Positions 1-12,320 of a DNA stretch of 64,000 nucleotides are shown one piece after another. The stretch's first letter is position 1, and the number at the start of each line of letters is the position of its first letter. The stretch is from Odontocerum albicorne (lineage: Eukaryota; Arthropoda; Insecta; Trichoptera; Odontoceridae). The DNA lies in contig OX463849.1 of NCBI GenBank assembly GCA_949825065.1, positions 31,980,043 to 32,044,042 on the forward strand. Direction: 5' to 3'. Made by a program: the position numbers and the translations under genes. Under the pieces are notes generated by a model, which did no database searches, was not told the DNA's origin, and was given only the letters and a program-made list of their open reading frames with translations.

Positions 1-594
1 AACTTATTACAAATTTTTATAACACATTTATGGTAGTGTTGAGAACACGTCTCGCGTGTCCATACAAACTTACGCCCAGTGCGTACGACACGCTAGGCGT
101 GTTTGCTGATAATATGTCTGTACACGCATCATCATGCCGTGTCTCTCGCGAGATAGACAGAGAGAACAGATCTCCAAAGTGTTATATTCAGGTGCTCTCC
201 ACATTTATACATCTCGTCATGCACAATCTTCCATTATTCAAACTTACTTTACCTTATTTCAAAATCTGGTCCATTTGGTCCAGCCACGTTTTTCTCTCTT
301 CCGCGCACAATTAACAAAGTTGACCTGTATACTCGTTTGTGTTTTTGCTATATTTCTTAGCAAGGCAAGTATTTACGTAAAATATTATTCGCAATGAATG
401 TGTTAAGCAACACAAAAATAGCATTATATAGTCTGCCAAACGAAAGGTCATTGCAAAATCTGCCGATCGTCTTGGAACTTTGATCTCGTTACTATCGACT
501 GTGATCTGTTATGAAGAATATGCAACAATATATACTCAATAAACCAATGCTTCAATCCACAAGACACACAATAAATAAAAAGAACATCACTCAG

Positions 595-905
595 TCGTGT
601 AGCTCATGACAGCATCGAGACGCACATGATATCCTCCGACGACTCCTCCCCATCCATCCTTGCACTCCGCGGCTCAAAGGATAGTTTTTAAGGGTAGCCC
701 AGTAGTGTCTTTCACTTGGTCAGTCCAACGCATTGTGATTCTTCCTCTTGGGTATCGTCCTTCCACGCCTCCAGTAACCACAAACCTCTCCAAACTGTCT
801 CCTTGGCCACAAGCAATGTGCCCAAAAGTCGGAGAACTTTTCGAAGACATATTGTCGAAAATCTGTCGGTGATTCTCAGTTCTTCAAGAATGGAGACGTT
901 GGAAT
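595..905 (-). pseudogene. LINE family W, 3' fragment
   Basis: The text is similar to 7965-8290 and, inverted, to 43855-44115. On the minus strand the reading resembles a LINE C-terminus of the pattern RGRxPxRWSDQ....TGLPL...LRAAE.R..W. It is heavily degenerate with no long frame. Confidence 0.6.
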
Positions 906-1004
906 AAAAAACATTCTAATAATTATAGTACACGGCCAATTTATATAGCGCACGAACGAACATCCCTCAAACACAGATTCGAAGGATACAATAGAGACAT
1001 CCCA

Positions 1005-1214
1005 TTAAGGGACTTGAATACAAAGATTGGAAACAATCCGTTCGGGACACTTAAACCAGTGTAGACTTTTTAGGAGCGGACCAATATGGCAATATTTATG
1101 ACTACCATATATCAGCCTAGCAGCTGCATCGAAAACAGGCTGTAGTCTAGAAATTTGCGAATTAGCCAAACTGGAATAAATAAAGTTACAATAATCCAGA
1201 AGCGACAGAACAAA
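1005..1214 (-). pseudogene. CR1/L2-type reverse transcriptase fragment
   Basis: A 69-codon open frame without an ATG reads LLDYCNFIYSSL, ISRLQPVFDAAARLI, IGPLLKSLHWF and PERI before the stop at 1007-1005. This is the conserved end of the reverse transcriptase domain of CR1/L2-group LINEs (LLDYCNxLYxxL, LQxVQNxAARLI, HIxPxLxxLHWLPV). Similarity probably continues in shifted frames to about 940. Confidence 0.85.
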
Positions 1215-1824
1215 TTAATAAATAATAGTTTTTATTTCCCTTGCTAGAAGATCTATGTATAAATTTTAACTCTAATACTATATAAACCTGAAGAAACAGT
1301 ATAACCAATTTGTCATCGAAGGAGAGTTTATTATATTATAAATATTGAATAAACATGTACTGTATTTTTGTGATACCGAAACAAAAAAAGAATAACAAAA
1401 TGCAGTTTATTCCTCCCACGTAAAACACTTTTCTTAAAACATAACACAAGGAAATATTGCTCTTTAATGTCAATAGTCCGCTCTTGGCCTGGGTCATGCG
1501 GACAACGATTTAAATACATAATGGACGCTAATATCTTCAACCGTTCTTTTGTGTTCCCATTCTTTCTCTCTTTTTTTGTACCTCAGATGCTGTTCATCTG
1601 TGAGTCACACACAGTTCCGCGAAATATCTCCCGTGTAATCATTTGTGATCACATGACATTTTTTTGCACCAAGTAAATATTTACCTTTTACTTTGTGACG
1701 AGACATTGCTGTGTGCTCATTGTTTTCTCAAACGTATTGTATTATATTTGATCAATTTTAACTTAATCTCCGTATCTTATTAGATAACAATTTTATTTAC
1801 ATGAAATAATTTTTTATAATAATA

Positions 1825-2299
1825 TTTTGGTGTCAATTTTGATGTATGGAAATGAAACGTAGACGTGGAAATGACTGACAAGAGGCGAATAAATTCTGTA
1901 TCATAGATATGCGTACATTGAGAAGAATACACGGGGTCACAATGTTTGACAGAATACGGAATGATTGTGAACTTAAGGTTGATTGTTGAGTAAGGTGAAA
2001 AGAGCACGCTTAGATGGTGTGGGCGTGTAAAACGAATAAAATAAGAAAGACTGACAACAAATATACGGTGCAAATGTGAGTGGAAGGCGTGTGAGAGAAA
2101 GGTCAAGGAAAGTATGGTTGAATCAAGTGAATAATATTTTGAAAGAAGGAAACGTAGAAAGTGAGAGAAATCGTAGAAGTTGTATGAAAATATATATGGA
2201 TATGGAGGATGCTAAGGATATATGTCGAAATAAGAATATAGCACTCTGTCCTCTCTGCCTGTCCCGACATGGAAATAGTGTTATGATACGTACTATGCG
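1825..2299 (+). mobile_element. R-family LINE 3' end
   Basis: Coding pieces include LMYGNET in one frame and SGRRVRERSRKVWLNQV, ILKEGNVESERNRRSCM and EDAKDICR in another. These are the C-terminus of a common insect non-LTR reverse transcriptase (PTLMYGSE.W, GRRGRGRPRK.WLDQV, RNRR.CMK..M.VEEAK..C.DR). Typical tail text (TCCTCTCTGCCTGTCCCG) follows. The mariner at 2302 is inserted at its end. Confidence 0.8.
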
Positions 2300-2301
2300 T
2301 A

Positions 2302-3241
2302 TCCAGAAAGTAAGTGTACTGAGCCTCTCACGACCGGATGGATTTTATTTTCGACATGTTGGCTACACTTCCGTGTAGCCTGACCCTTCCCCTCCGCAAC
2401 GAGACCGGTTCGAGGTCAGTACGTTGAGAAGTGTTGACGCGACAACACGTTTCGTGAAAAGTGTCAATCCAATCTCTCGCCAAGTGCGAAATACGCGGCG
2501 TCATCCGTTATCTCGTTTGGAAGGGAAAACCTCCGGTTGAGGTTTATAATGAGGTGAAAACTGCATATGGTGATAAAGCTATGAATCGTACGAGTGTGTA
2601 CAAGTGGTGTCGCGATTTAAAAACGATCACGTCACACCTCTTCACCCTCCGCCAAAAAGTTCAAAACCACAATTTCAGCCAAGAAAATCATGGCATCCAT
2701 GTTTTGGGAATGTCAAGGCATCATTTCAATTGAATATATGCCTCAAAAGGAGACCATCAACTCTGCAAGATACTGTGAGACCCTAAAAAAATTGCGGAGG
2801 GCGATTCAGAACAAGAGGAGAGGCATGCTGACAAAGGGAGTCTGCCTGCTGCACGACAATGTCAGACCACACACGGCCAACGCCACGAAGGAACTGCTCG
2901 CCTCGTTTAAATGGGATGTCCTGAACCATCCCGCGCATTCCCCTGACCTAGCACCTTCAGATTACTATCCCTTTACCTCCCTGAAGCTGCACATGGGTGG
3001 AAAAAGGTTTTCAACCGACGAGGAGGTAAAGGAGGAGGTGGAGAAGTGAACGGAGGGGTTGGCGGGAAACTACTTAGAGGAAGGCATCAAAAAGTTGATA
3101 CCCCGCTTCACCACCTGCATTGAGAGGAATGGCGACTATGTCGAAAAATAGCTTACATATGTACTACGGTAACCACGTAATTTTTTTGTTTAAATAAAAA
3201 AAATTGTAACCTACAAAAATTCAGTACACTTACTTTCTGGA
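2302..3241 (+). mobile_element. Internally deleted mariner element with TA duplication
   Basis: Perfect 21-bp inverted terminal repeats (TCCAGAAAGTAAGTGTACTG plus A, at 2302-2322 and inverted at 3221-3241) are flanked by TA on both sides (2300-2301 and 3242-3243). At 940 bp it is about 350 bp shorter than a typical mariner. It carries the transposase pseudogene described separately. It sits at the 3' end of an R-family LINE copy. The identical ends suggest it is younger than its host repeat. Confidence 0.93.
2461..3151 (+). pseudogene. Mariner transposase, deleted and interrupted
   Basis: The N-terminal helix-turn-helix region is present (IRYLVWKGKPPVEVYNEV, then NRTSVYKWCRDL). The frame then jumps after an internal deletion to KKIMASMFWECQG, HDNVRPHTA and SPDLAPSDY. 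The Asp of HDN and the Asp of PSDY are separated by exactly 34 residues, the mariner DD34D spacing. The region with the first catalytic Asp is lost in the deletion. A TGA at 3047-3049 interrupts the C-terminus, which continues in frame (TEGLAGNYLEEG, RNGDYVEK) to TAG at about 3151. The protein is therefore inactive. Confidence 0.92.
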
Positions 3242-4139
3242 TATGCCTCGTATATTTTGGAAAATATTTGTACAAGCCTGTAGAAAAAGTAAATTTTTAA
3301 AAACCATTTTTTTGTAATTGAATTGGACTGTGTTTCCTTTGATGATGTTTTAGTATACGCTAAAGAAGAGGTCATAGAAATATAATGCGAAACATTTTCG
3401 TGTTCCATCGTGAATCAAACTCAATGCCGCAGGTTAGAAGACAAGAATTTTACCAATTCGAATTTTAATATACTCTTTTAATTATAATGATTTTTTAAAA
3501 ATCGTTTGGAATATGTATTAATTACTCGATATACGTTCCGGTTATAAATCATCCCGTTATCTTCCATTCAGGAAATAATCATTAAAATTTATTTTCTCGG
3601 CAGCTTAATTATATTGAAGCGCATTCAGAATAATGAATATTCACAGATCATTTCACCCAGCTTCTGTTCAATAAATAATATTTCTTTCAAGTCCGGCAGC
3701 CACCAGCGCCCAGGAATGCTGGAAGAAGAAAAAAGGGGAGAATTCCTCTATTAATCGATTTAATAGAAGTCTTTATGAGTTGAAATACAGAAGAACGACG
3801 GACTGCGTAGTAAAAAGGTTCAACGCTTGATTTTTTAATCAAAACCTTGGGTTCGGTTTCTGGTAACGGCTATAAAAGCATGGCTGATGGGGTTATCAGT
3901 ATTGTAACAAACAATAGATTCTCAATTTTCTTGTCCTTTCCCATTATTTTTTTTTCCCATTTTATAGTATTTGGTAACATTAAAAATATTTGTAATAGGT
4001 GTTTTTTAAACTTGTTTTTAACACTTTATTTATTATTTAATTAGTTAATACATTCATGCAAATAAATCTGACAGATTTATTGCTTTTAAGCAATTTCTTC
4101 CAATCAACTAACTTTGGTTTCATAATTATTATTGATATC

Positions 4140-4320
4140 TATTTGTTTACACGTGACAAGAAGTATACACCTTTGCGAACAAACAACATGTAATTTAATT
4201 TTGACACAATTTTAATGTATCTGGGTTTGTTGTCTTTCATTTCTCGTGTCCCCAGTAAACTAAGCTTTTGCCTGTATCTCACTGAGGAGATATCTATAAC
4301 CTTGTCTTTGAAATAACGTA
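4140..4320 (+). repeat. E-family interspersed repeat
   Basis: The block GTTTGTTGTCTTTCATTTC..GTCCCCAGTAAACTA..TATCTCACTGAGGA recurs at 41710-41880, 46760-46890 and 61430-61580. It has no coding potential. Its class is unknown; the 5' part with TTTACACGTGACAAGAA is also shared. Confidence 0.7.
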
Positions 4321-4599
4321 GTGTGTGAAAATAATATTTAAAAAAAAAACAAGAAATTGAAATAAAATATATTGCAAGAAAAATAAGGATTAAGATAGGA
4401 TTTTTATGGAAGTTAAGAAAGAGGAATATTTTGAGTTAAATAATGCTTAAGTTTATTCTTAAATATCGATAAAGATGTAGCACATCTGATTGAGATAGGA
4501 AGATCATTGCAAAGTCAAGCCGAGTGAACCACAAGACATGATCATGTTAGTATCAGTTTTTTTTATAAACGCCCTACTGAACATATTTTTAACTATTTA

Positions 4600-4730
4600 C
4601 TAAAGATTGTCACAAGGAAATAAATCTGCTAGATTGTATTGTATACAACAGTCTATTACAATACGATACAATCCAGGGTGAGTCTGGAATGATTACAGGA
4701 TTCTTCGGAATTCTCTTTCAATATATGCAT
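4600..4730 (+). mobile_element. SINE-A-related tail fragment
   Basis: TTGTATTGTATACAACA..TATTACAATACGATACAATCCAGG matches the tail of the degenerate SINE-A copy at 5865-6085. The tRNA-like head is missing. Confidence 0.5.
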
Positions 4731-5067
4731 GATGTGTTGGTGTACAAAGGATTATATCCAGATCGTAAGGAAAATCCATGCTCAGACATAAAATTAGATA
4801 TTTCACACAGATACGAGTATGCTTAAGTATTTTAAGTTTTTTTTTTTTCTGTTGACTGTGCTAATTTCTGAGTGAAATAATTGCACTGTATTCTTACACT
4901 CAGCTATTAGCACGAACCTGCGTGAATTTATTCTTGTTAATTCGAAAAATTTGCCGTATAACAATAAACTCACTATTTATATATTTTATAATAAAGTATC
5001 TTAATAAATAAATACACATTATAAGACCTTGATTGAAAATTAGGATGAAATTCTTCAAATAGTTTTA

Positions 5068-5140
5068 ATGATCACCGAATCTGCAACCCCCGGGCTGAAA
5101 GACACAGATCTTACCAAATAGGCCACGAAGGTAGTCACCA
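5068..5140 (-). mobile_element. SINE-A head fragment
   Basis: Read on the minus strand it gives CGTGGCCTATTTGGTAAGA and GGGGGTTGCAGATTCGG, the tRNA-like head of SINE-A with a degraded B box. No body follows. Confidence 0.5.
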
Positions 5141-5864
5141 TAATAATGATACGAAAAAAAAAACGATAATTTGAGCTTCAGATATTTTAACTTGAAATTG
5201 TATTATAAGGAATAAGATGTACCACTAAGGTCCAAAAATTTTCAGCGTGTACGGTCTAACTTGTTCAGATTACATTGTGTCTACCACGCCGACCAGGCCC
5301 AGCGCATGGGTCAGGCGATATTACTTTTACCTTCAGTTGTATGCTACCTAGAGCCTGTACAAGACGTGTTGTTTCGTTAGATTCTAATGTTAAAAAATAA
5401 ATATCGCGCTGTTATCAGGTTTCTTTCAAAAAGGGGAAATGCCGGGTTGAAAATAAACGACTTAATTTCGCCGGGCTATTTTTAATTTATAATTTGTTAC
5501 ACACAGAGTTAGAAAATGTACATTTTTATTTCATCTTGATCCAGAAATTGGTTATTTAAATGAAGTATCTGTATTAAACATTTGTCAATTTTATCTCTGC
5601 ATCTTTTGAAATTTTATGTACAAAAGCGAGTAATTTTCTCTCATAATGCAGGAACGAATTTGTTCGAATGGGGAATATGTATTTATAGAAGTGACCATAT
5701 TCAGCTGCACTTAGTGTTCCTAGCTTAGCACGTGCGTTTAATGTTTATATTTGGTTTACATCTGTACCATGTGTTGGGTATTTCCTTTCCGACAAACATC
5801 TTGACTTGTTTATTTCACTGATTTGGACTGTATACGTGCCTGTAATGAATTGTATTCATCATCA

Positions 5865-6085
5865 TTAGCCCTACAAACGCCATGGTCTAGTTGGTGAGAC
5901 GAAATAAAGTTGCGAGTTCGATTCAGGTTGGTATTAACTATTTGGAAGAGTTTGACACAATGAAATAAATCGACCAGATTATATTGTTTCCAACGACAGT
6001 GTATTACAATACGATACACTTCAGGATGGGTCTTGGCCGATTGCATGATTCTTTGGAACTTATCTCTCTCAGCAGCATCACTTCT
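5865..6085 (+). mobile_element. Degenerate SINE-A copy
   Basis: CATGGTCTAGTTGGTGAGAC and GTTGCGAGTTCGATTC form the tRNA-like head with B box. The body is shortened; the tail (GTATTACAATACGATACA) matches 4600-4730. Confidence 0.6.
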
Positions 6086-6099
6086 CCAATTAGTTATGG

Positions 6100-6440
6100 A
6101 CCCAGAGGTGAGTTGCCGTGCTGTAATGCACTAAACTTCCCTGCAGTATTTTTTCCGCCTAGTATTCGAGGGTATAAAGATGGATACTCTTGACTGGTTA
6201 TATATATTCTTTCAAAAAAAAAACACCTTCCCGGTGTGCTCCGATCGTCGCACTTTAGTGTACTATCGGATCTAATACAGCGGTGTGGCCGGTGAGTTTG
6301 ATGGGATGCAACGGTCCACTCGCTTAAAAAAAACTCCACGGCACAGTTTCGCTTTCCAACCGAATTGACGTTGGAATGGCGAGGGGATCCTCGACTACGA
6401 GGCCCAGCAACGACGACGATAACTCAGTGTGTAGCCATTC
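6100..6440 (+). mobile_element. SINE-D copy, partly deleted head
   Basis: The body matches 33905-34240: TTTTTTCCGCCTAGTATTCG, GGTGTGCTCCGATCGTC, GTGTGGCCGGTGAGTTTG and TGGAATGGCGAGG. The B-box part of the head is missing. The segment is markedly GC-richer than its surroundings. Confidence 0.7.
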
Positions 6441-6654
6441 TCTGTAACATTATCCAGTCATCTCAGTGTTGGCCTCCACTCTCCTACGCTAAATTTTACC
6501 GCTAAACAGAGCAGCCAGCACAATCTAGCAATTATTATATTTTTTGCTGCCCGGTATTATTGGTATACCGGATGCAAAAAAAAAACAAAACTGAATTTAA
6601 CCATGATAAACTAATTTACTTAGCTCGATATCGCAAATAAGATTTTTAGTAAGA

Positions 6655-7045
6655 ACAATAAAATAATTTATAAAGCGCTGTTTAGAAAGCAGGATCAAAG
6701 GCGCTCTAACTCAGGACCCGAATCCACTATTATTGATAGATTCAAAATAGTACAAAAATATACGTTGAATATGAGGTTTGGAAGGTGGTGGCTGCGGCTA
6801 TTAGATAAGGTACTTCACCGCATCTGCATATGTTTAGAAAAACGTATTACCGCAGAAAACTTACCAAGGGAAGACGAACTACAAAGAAACCTTTGTAAAT
6901 CTTCCGATATGTGGTAGTAACATATTCGGCTGTAGTTTAGCTATAGTGTACCGTATGTGTGTAGTTTAATATAAAATAAAAAAATCTGTTAAAAATTCCC
7001 AAAAAGGATTGTCTTCAATTGCTTCCTAAAGCTGCATACGACACT
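6655..7045 (-). mobile_element. CR1/L2-type LINE 3' tail
   Basis: This matches the tails at 41530-42075 and 56195-56620 and, inverted, 27867-28340: GGCGCTCTAACTCAGGACCC, GGTGGTGGCTGCGG and CCGCAGAAAACTTACCAAGG. The terminal protein segment would be near 7000-7045 and is degenerate. Confidence 0.7.
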
Positions 7046-7964
7046 CATATCTCTTTATTAAAAAAAAATCCAGTGGAACTTATATTTTTTACGCGTTTTG
7101 CTCAAATTCAACGTGATTTTATTTTAAAATCGATATACAGTAATTTAACATAGTACAAAAAATCGATATACAGTAATTTTACATAATACAAAAAAAAAAT
7201 AATTAATGAAATGCAGTCACTAATCCCTGTTCAAAAAATTAATGAAAAATATTTGACTAGCATAACATTTTATTTTCCTACATAATATGGTATAATATCA
7301 TCACTTCACCTATAATAAGTGTTATTTCCAATCATACAATTAAAATGTTATAGCATAATTTAAAACACAATTATCACTTAATTATACTATTATGTCTTGT
7401 GACATTATTCTATTAAAGGTATGATATTTTCTCTGCGTGTGTTTTCACCATATGATATCTTAAAGAGATCTTTAATGTTGCATACTAAAACAACGATTCT
7501 TGCATCAGTCACGAGTGATCAGAGATCGAGAGTCGATGACCAACATTTTCAACACAGCAGGAGTAACTGATACCTGATTTTTATATATATATATTCCTAC
7601 TATTTTATTGTTTTGCATTTTTCTACTTTATATTTATTATTCAATCTGTTTTTCACGTTATAAGGAAATTTATAAGAATAACAATAAAAATTCAATAACC
7701 ATATATTATTATATTATCTTTCCCCAATTCATATTTCGTTTTTATTCCGTAGACCTGCTGGCAGACTAACTAGTGATTTATCTTTTAAATCAATCAGCTT
7801 ATCAAATGTGTCAAGTCTTATTGTCAAATGTCTTATTCTCTCGGCACTGAAAAGCTTATTAAAAAAAGCAACAAATTCTATATACGAGTATAGATGAGAT
7901 TTATAATATTTTTTTTAGTTCAGGGAACTAAAAAAAACAAGAACAATATGTCACTTATAAAAAA

Positions 7965-8290
7965 ATCCCTCCATCCATTGATCCTGTCGTGCAGCTCATT
8001 ACTAAGCATCGTGATTCCTATGATAGCTCTTGAAAACTCCTCTCCATCCTCCATCTGCACTCCGCGGTTCGAAGGGCAGTTGTTTAGAGTAGTTCTGTTT
8101 CGTCTCTCACTAAGTCATTCCAACGCATAAGGACTCTTCCTGTTGTGTATCGTCCTTCCGCGCTTCAGTAACCACTCCAAACTGTCCCCTTGACTACGAA
8201 CAATCTATCTACCATAAAGAATCGGTTGACTCATCGTAAACATAGTTAACATGTCTACAGTCTGTCGGTGATTGTCAGTTCATCGAGCAA
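7965..8290 (-). pseudogene. LINE family W, 3' fragment
   Basis: Similar to 595-905 (CTGCACTCCGCGG, GTATCGTCCTTCC, CAGTCTGTCGGTGATT). On the minus strand GRTIHNRKSPYALE aligns with RGRIPMRCSDQM of the copy at 43855-44115. It is inactive. Confidence 0.6.
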
Positions 8291-8737
8291 AAAAATATCA
8301 CACAAATATAATACTCGTATATAAATGTATGAACATTAAGAATTATGTATTCCAAGGCAACATCATATGAATAATAAGATACCCTTTCCTATACGTCATC
8401 AGTTTTTATTCTTTCATACATTGATTTTCCATATATTCTACACAGATCTCTTATTTATGCCGTATTTATCTCACTCTCATAACTTTTTTGTCATATCCAA
8501 GTGTATCGAACGTATGCGTCAGCCAAAACATATGAATTTTTTGTTTTCCTGTTTGTTATTTGGTACTTTTATGATATGATATTTTGATGTTATTTGATAT
8601 TTTTATGTAATCATTTTATGTTTGTTGGGATCCGTGCTGTGTCGGATTTGGTAAACCTATTGAAATGTATCAATCTGTTCCAAGCAACCAGAAATATGTC
8701 AAAAGGTCTGAGGTATAATTCAAATAAGTGATTGTCA

Positions 8738-8870
8738 TTTTCGTACACAAAAATTAGTTTTTTTTAAATTGATTTTATTATATTGACTCATATAATTGCA
8801 TAATGACTTTAATTTGGTGGTACAAATCATCCTAATTTGGGTGGGTTGCCTATTTAAAAAAGCTATTGGC
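8738..8870 (-). mobile_element. Terminus of the same Tc1-like family
   Basis: The text (TTGACTCATATAATT, CTTTAATTTGGTGGTAC, CCTAATTTGGGTGGGTTG) is the reverse complement of the Tc1 remnant's 3' end at 26185-26295, with modest divergence. No transposase is visible beside it, so it is a solo end or a badly decayed copy. Confidence 0.55.
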
Positions 8871-9059
8871 ATTTGGTTTTGACAGTATCAAATGTGTTTG
8901 TTTTTATTTAAAAAAATATGTTTTTAATGACACCGGTTTTGTTTTAGCCGTAATATGTAAAATCAACTTAACGATGGAAACGCTGGTTTGTCTGGATATG
9001 TTCAAAATCCCAGTTAAGGATTTGACCACCATCTCAGCAGATAAGTCCGTCTCTGAATA

Positions 9060-9345
9060 ATCCATGTTATGGCGTCTAAGTCCCGTTTCTGTGTTAGCGT
9101 CATGTCCAATAGTTACCGTCTCTCAAGACTGGATGCCGCTGTCACACGCGGAATGCGGTCTCGGCTCCACCACCAGCCTACCTACCACCCTTCTCTACTT
9201 CTTCTCTCCTGTTACTTGTCTTCTGCTATTGCTGCTGCTTGGCGAACTGTGTGAGCGATTACTCCGACTTCTATGCGGATCTTATCGGCGCCTGTCCGCA
9301 ATCTCGTGTCATCTGAACGTCGCCGGCGAGAAGTAATTATTGTCG
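9060..9345. other. GC-rich, coding-like segment of unknown origin
   Basis: The segment is clearly GC-richer than its surroundings. The plus frame from 9069 (MASKSRFCVSVMSNSYRL) runs 61 codons to a stop and stays coding-like beyond it (RILSAPVRNLVSSERRRREV) before another stop. Other frames are open too. No family is recognised; it could be a decayed gene or transposon fragment. Confidence 0.25.
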
Positions 9346-9479
9346 TCTTCTGAACTTCTTGGCGCATTTTTGTATTGCATGCCCTCACGGAAGACAGGCG
9401 TTTGATTGACCAATTGGTCCCATTAAGAAAAGAGTCGCACATGCACACAATAAAATGTACAATTTTAAAAACTTAATAC

Positions 9480-9625
9480 GTGTACAAAAGGGAGTTATAA
9501 GATGGTTTGGACATGTGAAGAGAACGGATGACTAAGCGAGTATACAAAATTAAGTATAGGAAAATCTGGCGCTCTTTGCTTTCTACCTATCCTGATAGGG
9601 AAATGGCGTGATGGAATGTATGTGT
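9480..9625 (+). mobile_element. R-family LINE 3' end, internally deleted
   Basis: AAGATGGTTTGGACATGTGA (the WFGHV segment) is followed closely by GGCGCTCTTTGCTTTCTACC and GATAGGGAAATGGCGTGATG, the R tail. The coding part between is deleted. It lies tail to tail with the minus-strand copy at 9655. Confidence 0.7.
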
Positions 9626-9654
9626 ATGAAATAAAAAAAGTACTGTTTACTCAT

Positions 9655-9835
9655 TGCTACATACGTGTACATACCATCACGCCATTTCCCTGTTGGCGTA
9701 GGCAGATGGAACAGAGCCCCAGACTTCTCTATCTCGATACACATCCTAAGCCTCTTCTACATCCATACATTTTCTCAAACAATTTCTCTAACTTTCTACT
9801 TTTCCGTCTATATACATGTTGTCTTATAAAATCTT
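9655..9835 (-). mobile_element. R-family LINE 3' end
   Basis: CCATCACGCCATTTCCCTG, AGACTTCTCTATCTCGATAC and AGCCTCTTCTACATCC are the complement of the R tail and C-terminus. The copy is 5'-truncated. Confidence 0.75.
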
Positions 9836-10434
9836 ATTTTTAATGTTCAAGTTTTTAAAATAAATACGGTGACTCCTCAAATACTTCTCTTAAAATATAA
9901 ATTAACAGTCATTGTCGTAGTTATCTTTAATTTTAACTTTCTTTCCATTTTATTTTATAAACGAGTCAGTTAATTTTATCTTAACTATTCGTTTTATATA
10001 CTATTTTTCTTAATTAATTCTAATTTGCAATACTAATACGGGATGTGTAGGATTACATTTTCTATACTTAACATTAATTTTAATGTGAAATCTTAAAAAA
10101 AGAACATAAATATGTATCTTTTATTTTATCACAAATCTGATACATTTTAATGAAAAAAATGTAAATTTTATTCCTTTTAAACTTTTGGAGTCTCCATCGA
10201 ATTTGTTGGAATGAATCTAACACGTGTCTTATCTAAAGCTTATTTTTCCGAGTTTTTAAGGATCATGCACCTTATCCTGCAATCTCTTATTTTAAACATT
10301 TCCAATCTTTCTATTTTTTTACTCTCAAGTATTTAATCATTAATTCTACTATAACTACATTATCAAAATACCCCACTGACACTTCGTTCATCTTCAGAAG
10401 TGCATATTCTTTCAAACCTCTTGAGTTCCTAATA

Positions 10435-10960
10435 TCCTCATTTTATCATCAGCCTACATTCATCCACTGAAGGATACATAGGCCTCGTCAAGTTGTTTCC
10501 AAGAAATAATCGCTGCTTGCTTACTTGCATCCAGCGTGCCTTTGGTCTTTTAACAAGGCTAGTTCTTCCTATTGGGCACCACTTGATTACTTCATACGAC
10601 AAACGATGGTCCGTTGCTCGGGCGATGTGCCTAGCCCACTTCCACTTGAGTTTTTTTGCCACCTTTAAAACATCAGATTTTCTTTGGGCGCGTATTCACT
10701 CATTAAGTTGGCAGTCTTTTTTGGCCTAGCATGCACCTTTCCATGCTGTATTGTGTTGTCTGGAGCTTTTGTATCATTTTTCCAGAAAGTGTCCAAGTTT
10801 CGCATCCATATGTTAGTACTGGTAAGATGTATAGGTTTGAATACCTTCCGTTGGAAACAGATTGGGAGATTGCTCTTGAAAATGTTGTCCAGTCAAAAGG
10901 CACTCCTCATTTATCTCACTTTTTTGGCACTTCTAAGCTTCGCCTCCATGTTCCTAAACT
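10435..10960 (-). pseudogene. RTE-type LINE C-terminus
   Basis: Minus-strand frames read LPVLTYGCETWTL and, in a second frame, KLKWKWARHIARATDHR, VIKWCPIGR and KRPKARWMQ. This is the RTE pattern (PVLTYGCETWTL, KLKWxWAGHIARRxDxRW, W.P..GKR..GRP..RW). A deletion or frameshift lies between the two. A related copy is at 14095. Confidence 0.78.
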
Positions 10961-11149
10961 AGAAGAAATTTGCTATTGTGGCAGCGAGTTAATACTTGTA
11001 TACCTCTGGCCCGTACCTCAGGACGTGTTGTTGTGATCTTGTTAGACCGTCCTCCCAATTCAGCCTGTCTCCTTTCTGCTGTGAAAGAGTATGCTGTCGT
11101 GTTTCTCACTTGAACAGTCCACCTGATTGCTAATAATCATATGCCTTGT

Positions 11150-11345
11150 GGTCTCTCTATACTGTCAGTACGAGTCTTATTAAGTTGTCATCCGTTCAAC
11201 ATGTCCAACCCACCTCAACGTGCTAGTTTTCATCCTACTTGATAGATAAGTTTTTTCTCAATTCCTTTTCTTTCGCATTTACTCGACTCTTTCATTTGCC
11301 ACATCCATGTTTCACTCCCAAACATCAATTTTAGCACTAATATGC
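11150..11345 (-). pseudogene. Non-LTR reverse transcriptase fragment
   Basis: The minus strand gives a LRWVGHVERM-like segment (from TCAACATGTCCAACCCACCT) and, farther on, text matching FHETWMWQM, as in the C-terminal half of insect LINEs. It is short and degenerate. Confidence 0.45.
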
Positions 11346-11384
11346 TGTTGAGAACCATTATTTTGGCATATTTATGTTATTTAT

Positions 11385-11460
11385 GTATTCATACACGTGG
11401 TGGGTTTATGGCTTTCAATCAATTTCTTCCAATCAACCAGCTGTTTTAATAATTATTGTT
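11385..11460 (-). mobile_element. SINE-A body fragment
   Basis: GGCTTTCAATCAATTTCTTCCAATCAACCAGCTG corresponds to the inverted SINE-A body (compare CAATCTCTTCCAACCAACCAG at 40820). The rest of the element is lost. Confidence 0.4.
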
Positions 11461-12320
11461 GGTATCTATTCTCATGTAATATATTATATATTTAGCGTAG
11501 TGTATGAACACAATATTTGAGCAAATGTTGATAATGTTTCTTTTAGTGATTTTAATATTTCATTTAGTACTCCATTGACATTTTTTTCTATTGCAACTCA
11601 CCGTTCTATATGTAACATAATATGTTCTATTAAAAATAACATTACATTAAACTTATAAAATATAGTTCGTCATTTTTTATTTGGTGATTGTGGTCAAAAT
11701 AAAGTTAAATAATTAAAATTTCATCGTTTCCTTGCTACAGTAGCATTGTTGTAGACTTTTCATCTTGAGTTTCTACGAATAATAAGAAGTAATTGGTCAA
11801 GAATGGAGAAATATATCTTCATAATATTGCAGGTGGAATGTATAATCGCTGATTGTTGGTGCTATTAAATTGCAAAACAGGAAGAAGTTATATAAAGAAG
11901 CGCGCATCCCGCTGAGCTTTATATCACAAATGAGTTTTTGATGATAAATATTCCTCATTTTGTTTTGCTGTTTTAAAACAAAACACATGTCAGTTTATGT
12001 TCATTTTTTAACTATTCTAGAAAGATATAATCCATCGTTTAAAGTCAGGAATTTTACTATTAATTGTGACGTGATCAAAAACAACCATGTTACCCACATC
12101 GATCAACCAGATCAGTAATAACGATGTACGTTATAACAAAAATGATAAATTAAATGAGCCAATAGTGAGTGCTCAACATTAAAATTGATAGAATATATAA
12201 AAATTATTTCACACAATAACAAAAACAATAAGAAATAAACATGTATCAAATCGTACAAAATCACATGTTACCAATACAATACGGGGCCCTGCGCAAAAAA
12301 ATCACTCAAAGACTCAAAAG

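Noticed and set aside
9064..9336. 90-codon Leu-rich membrane protein
   Set aside because: Overlapping frames in the same GC-rich patch are equally open and the Leu run comes from a CT-rich repeat-like tract.
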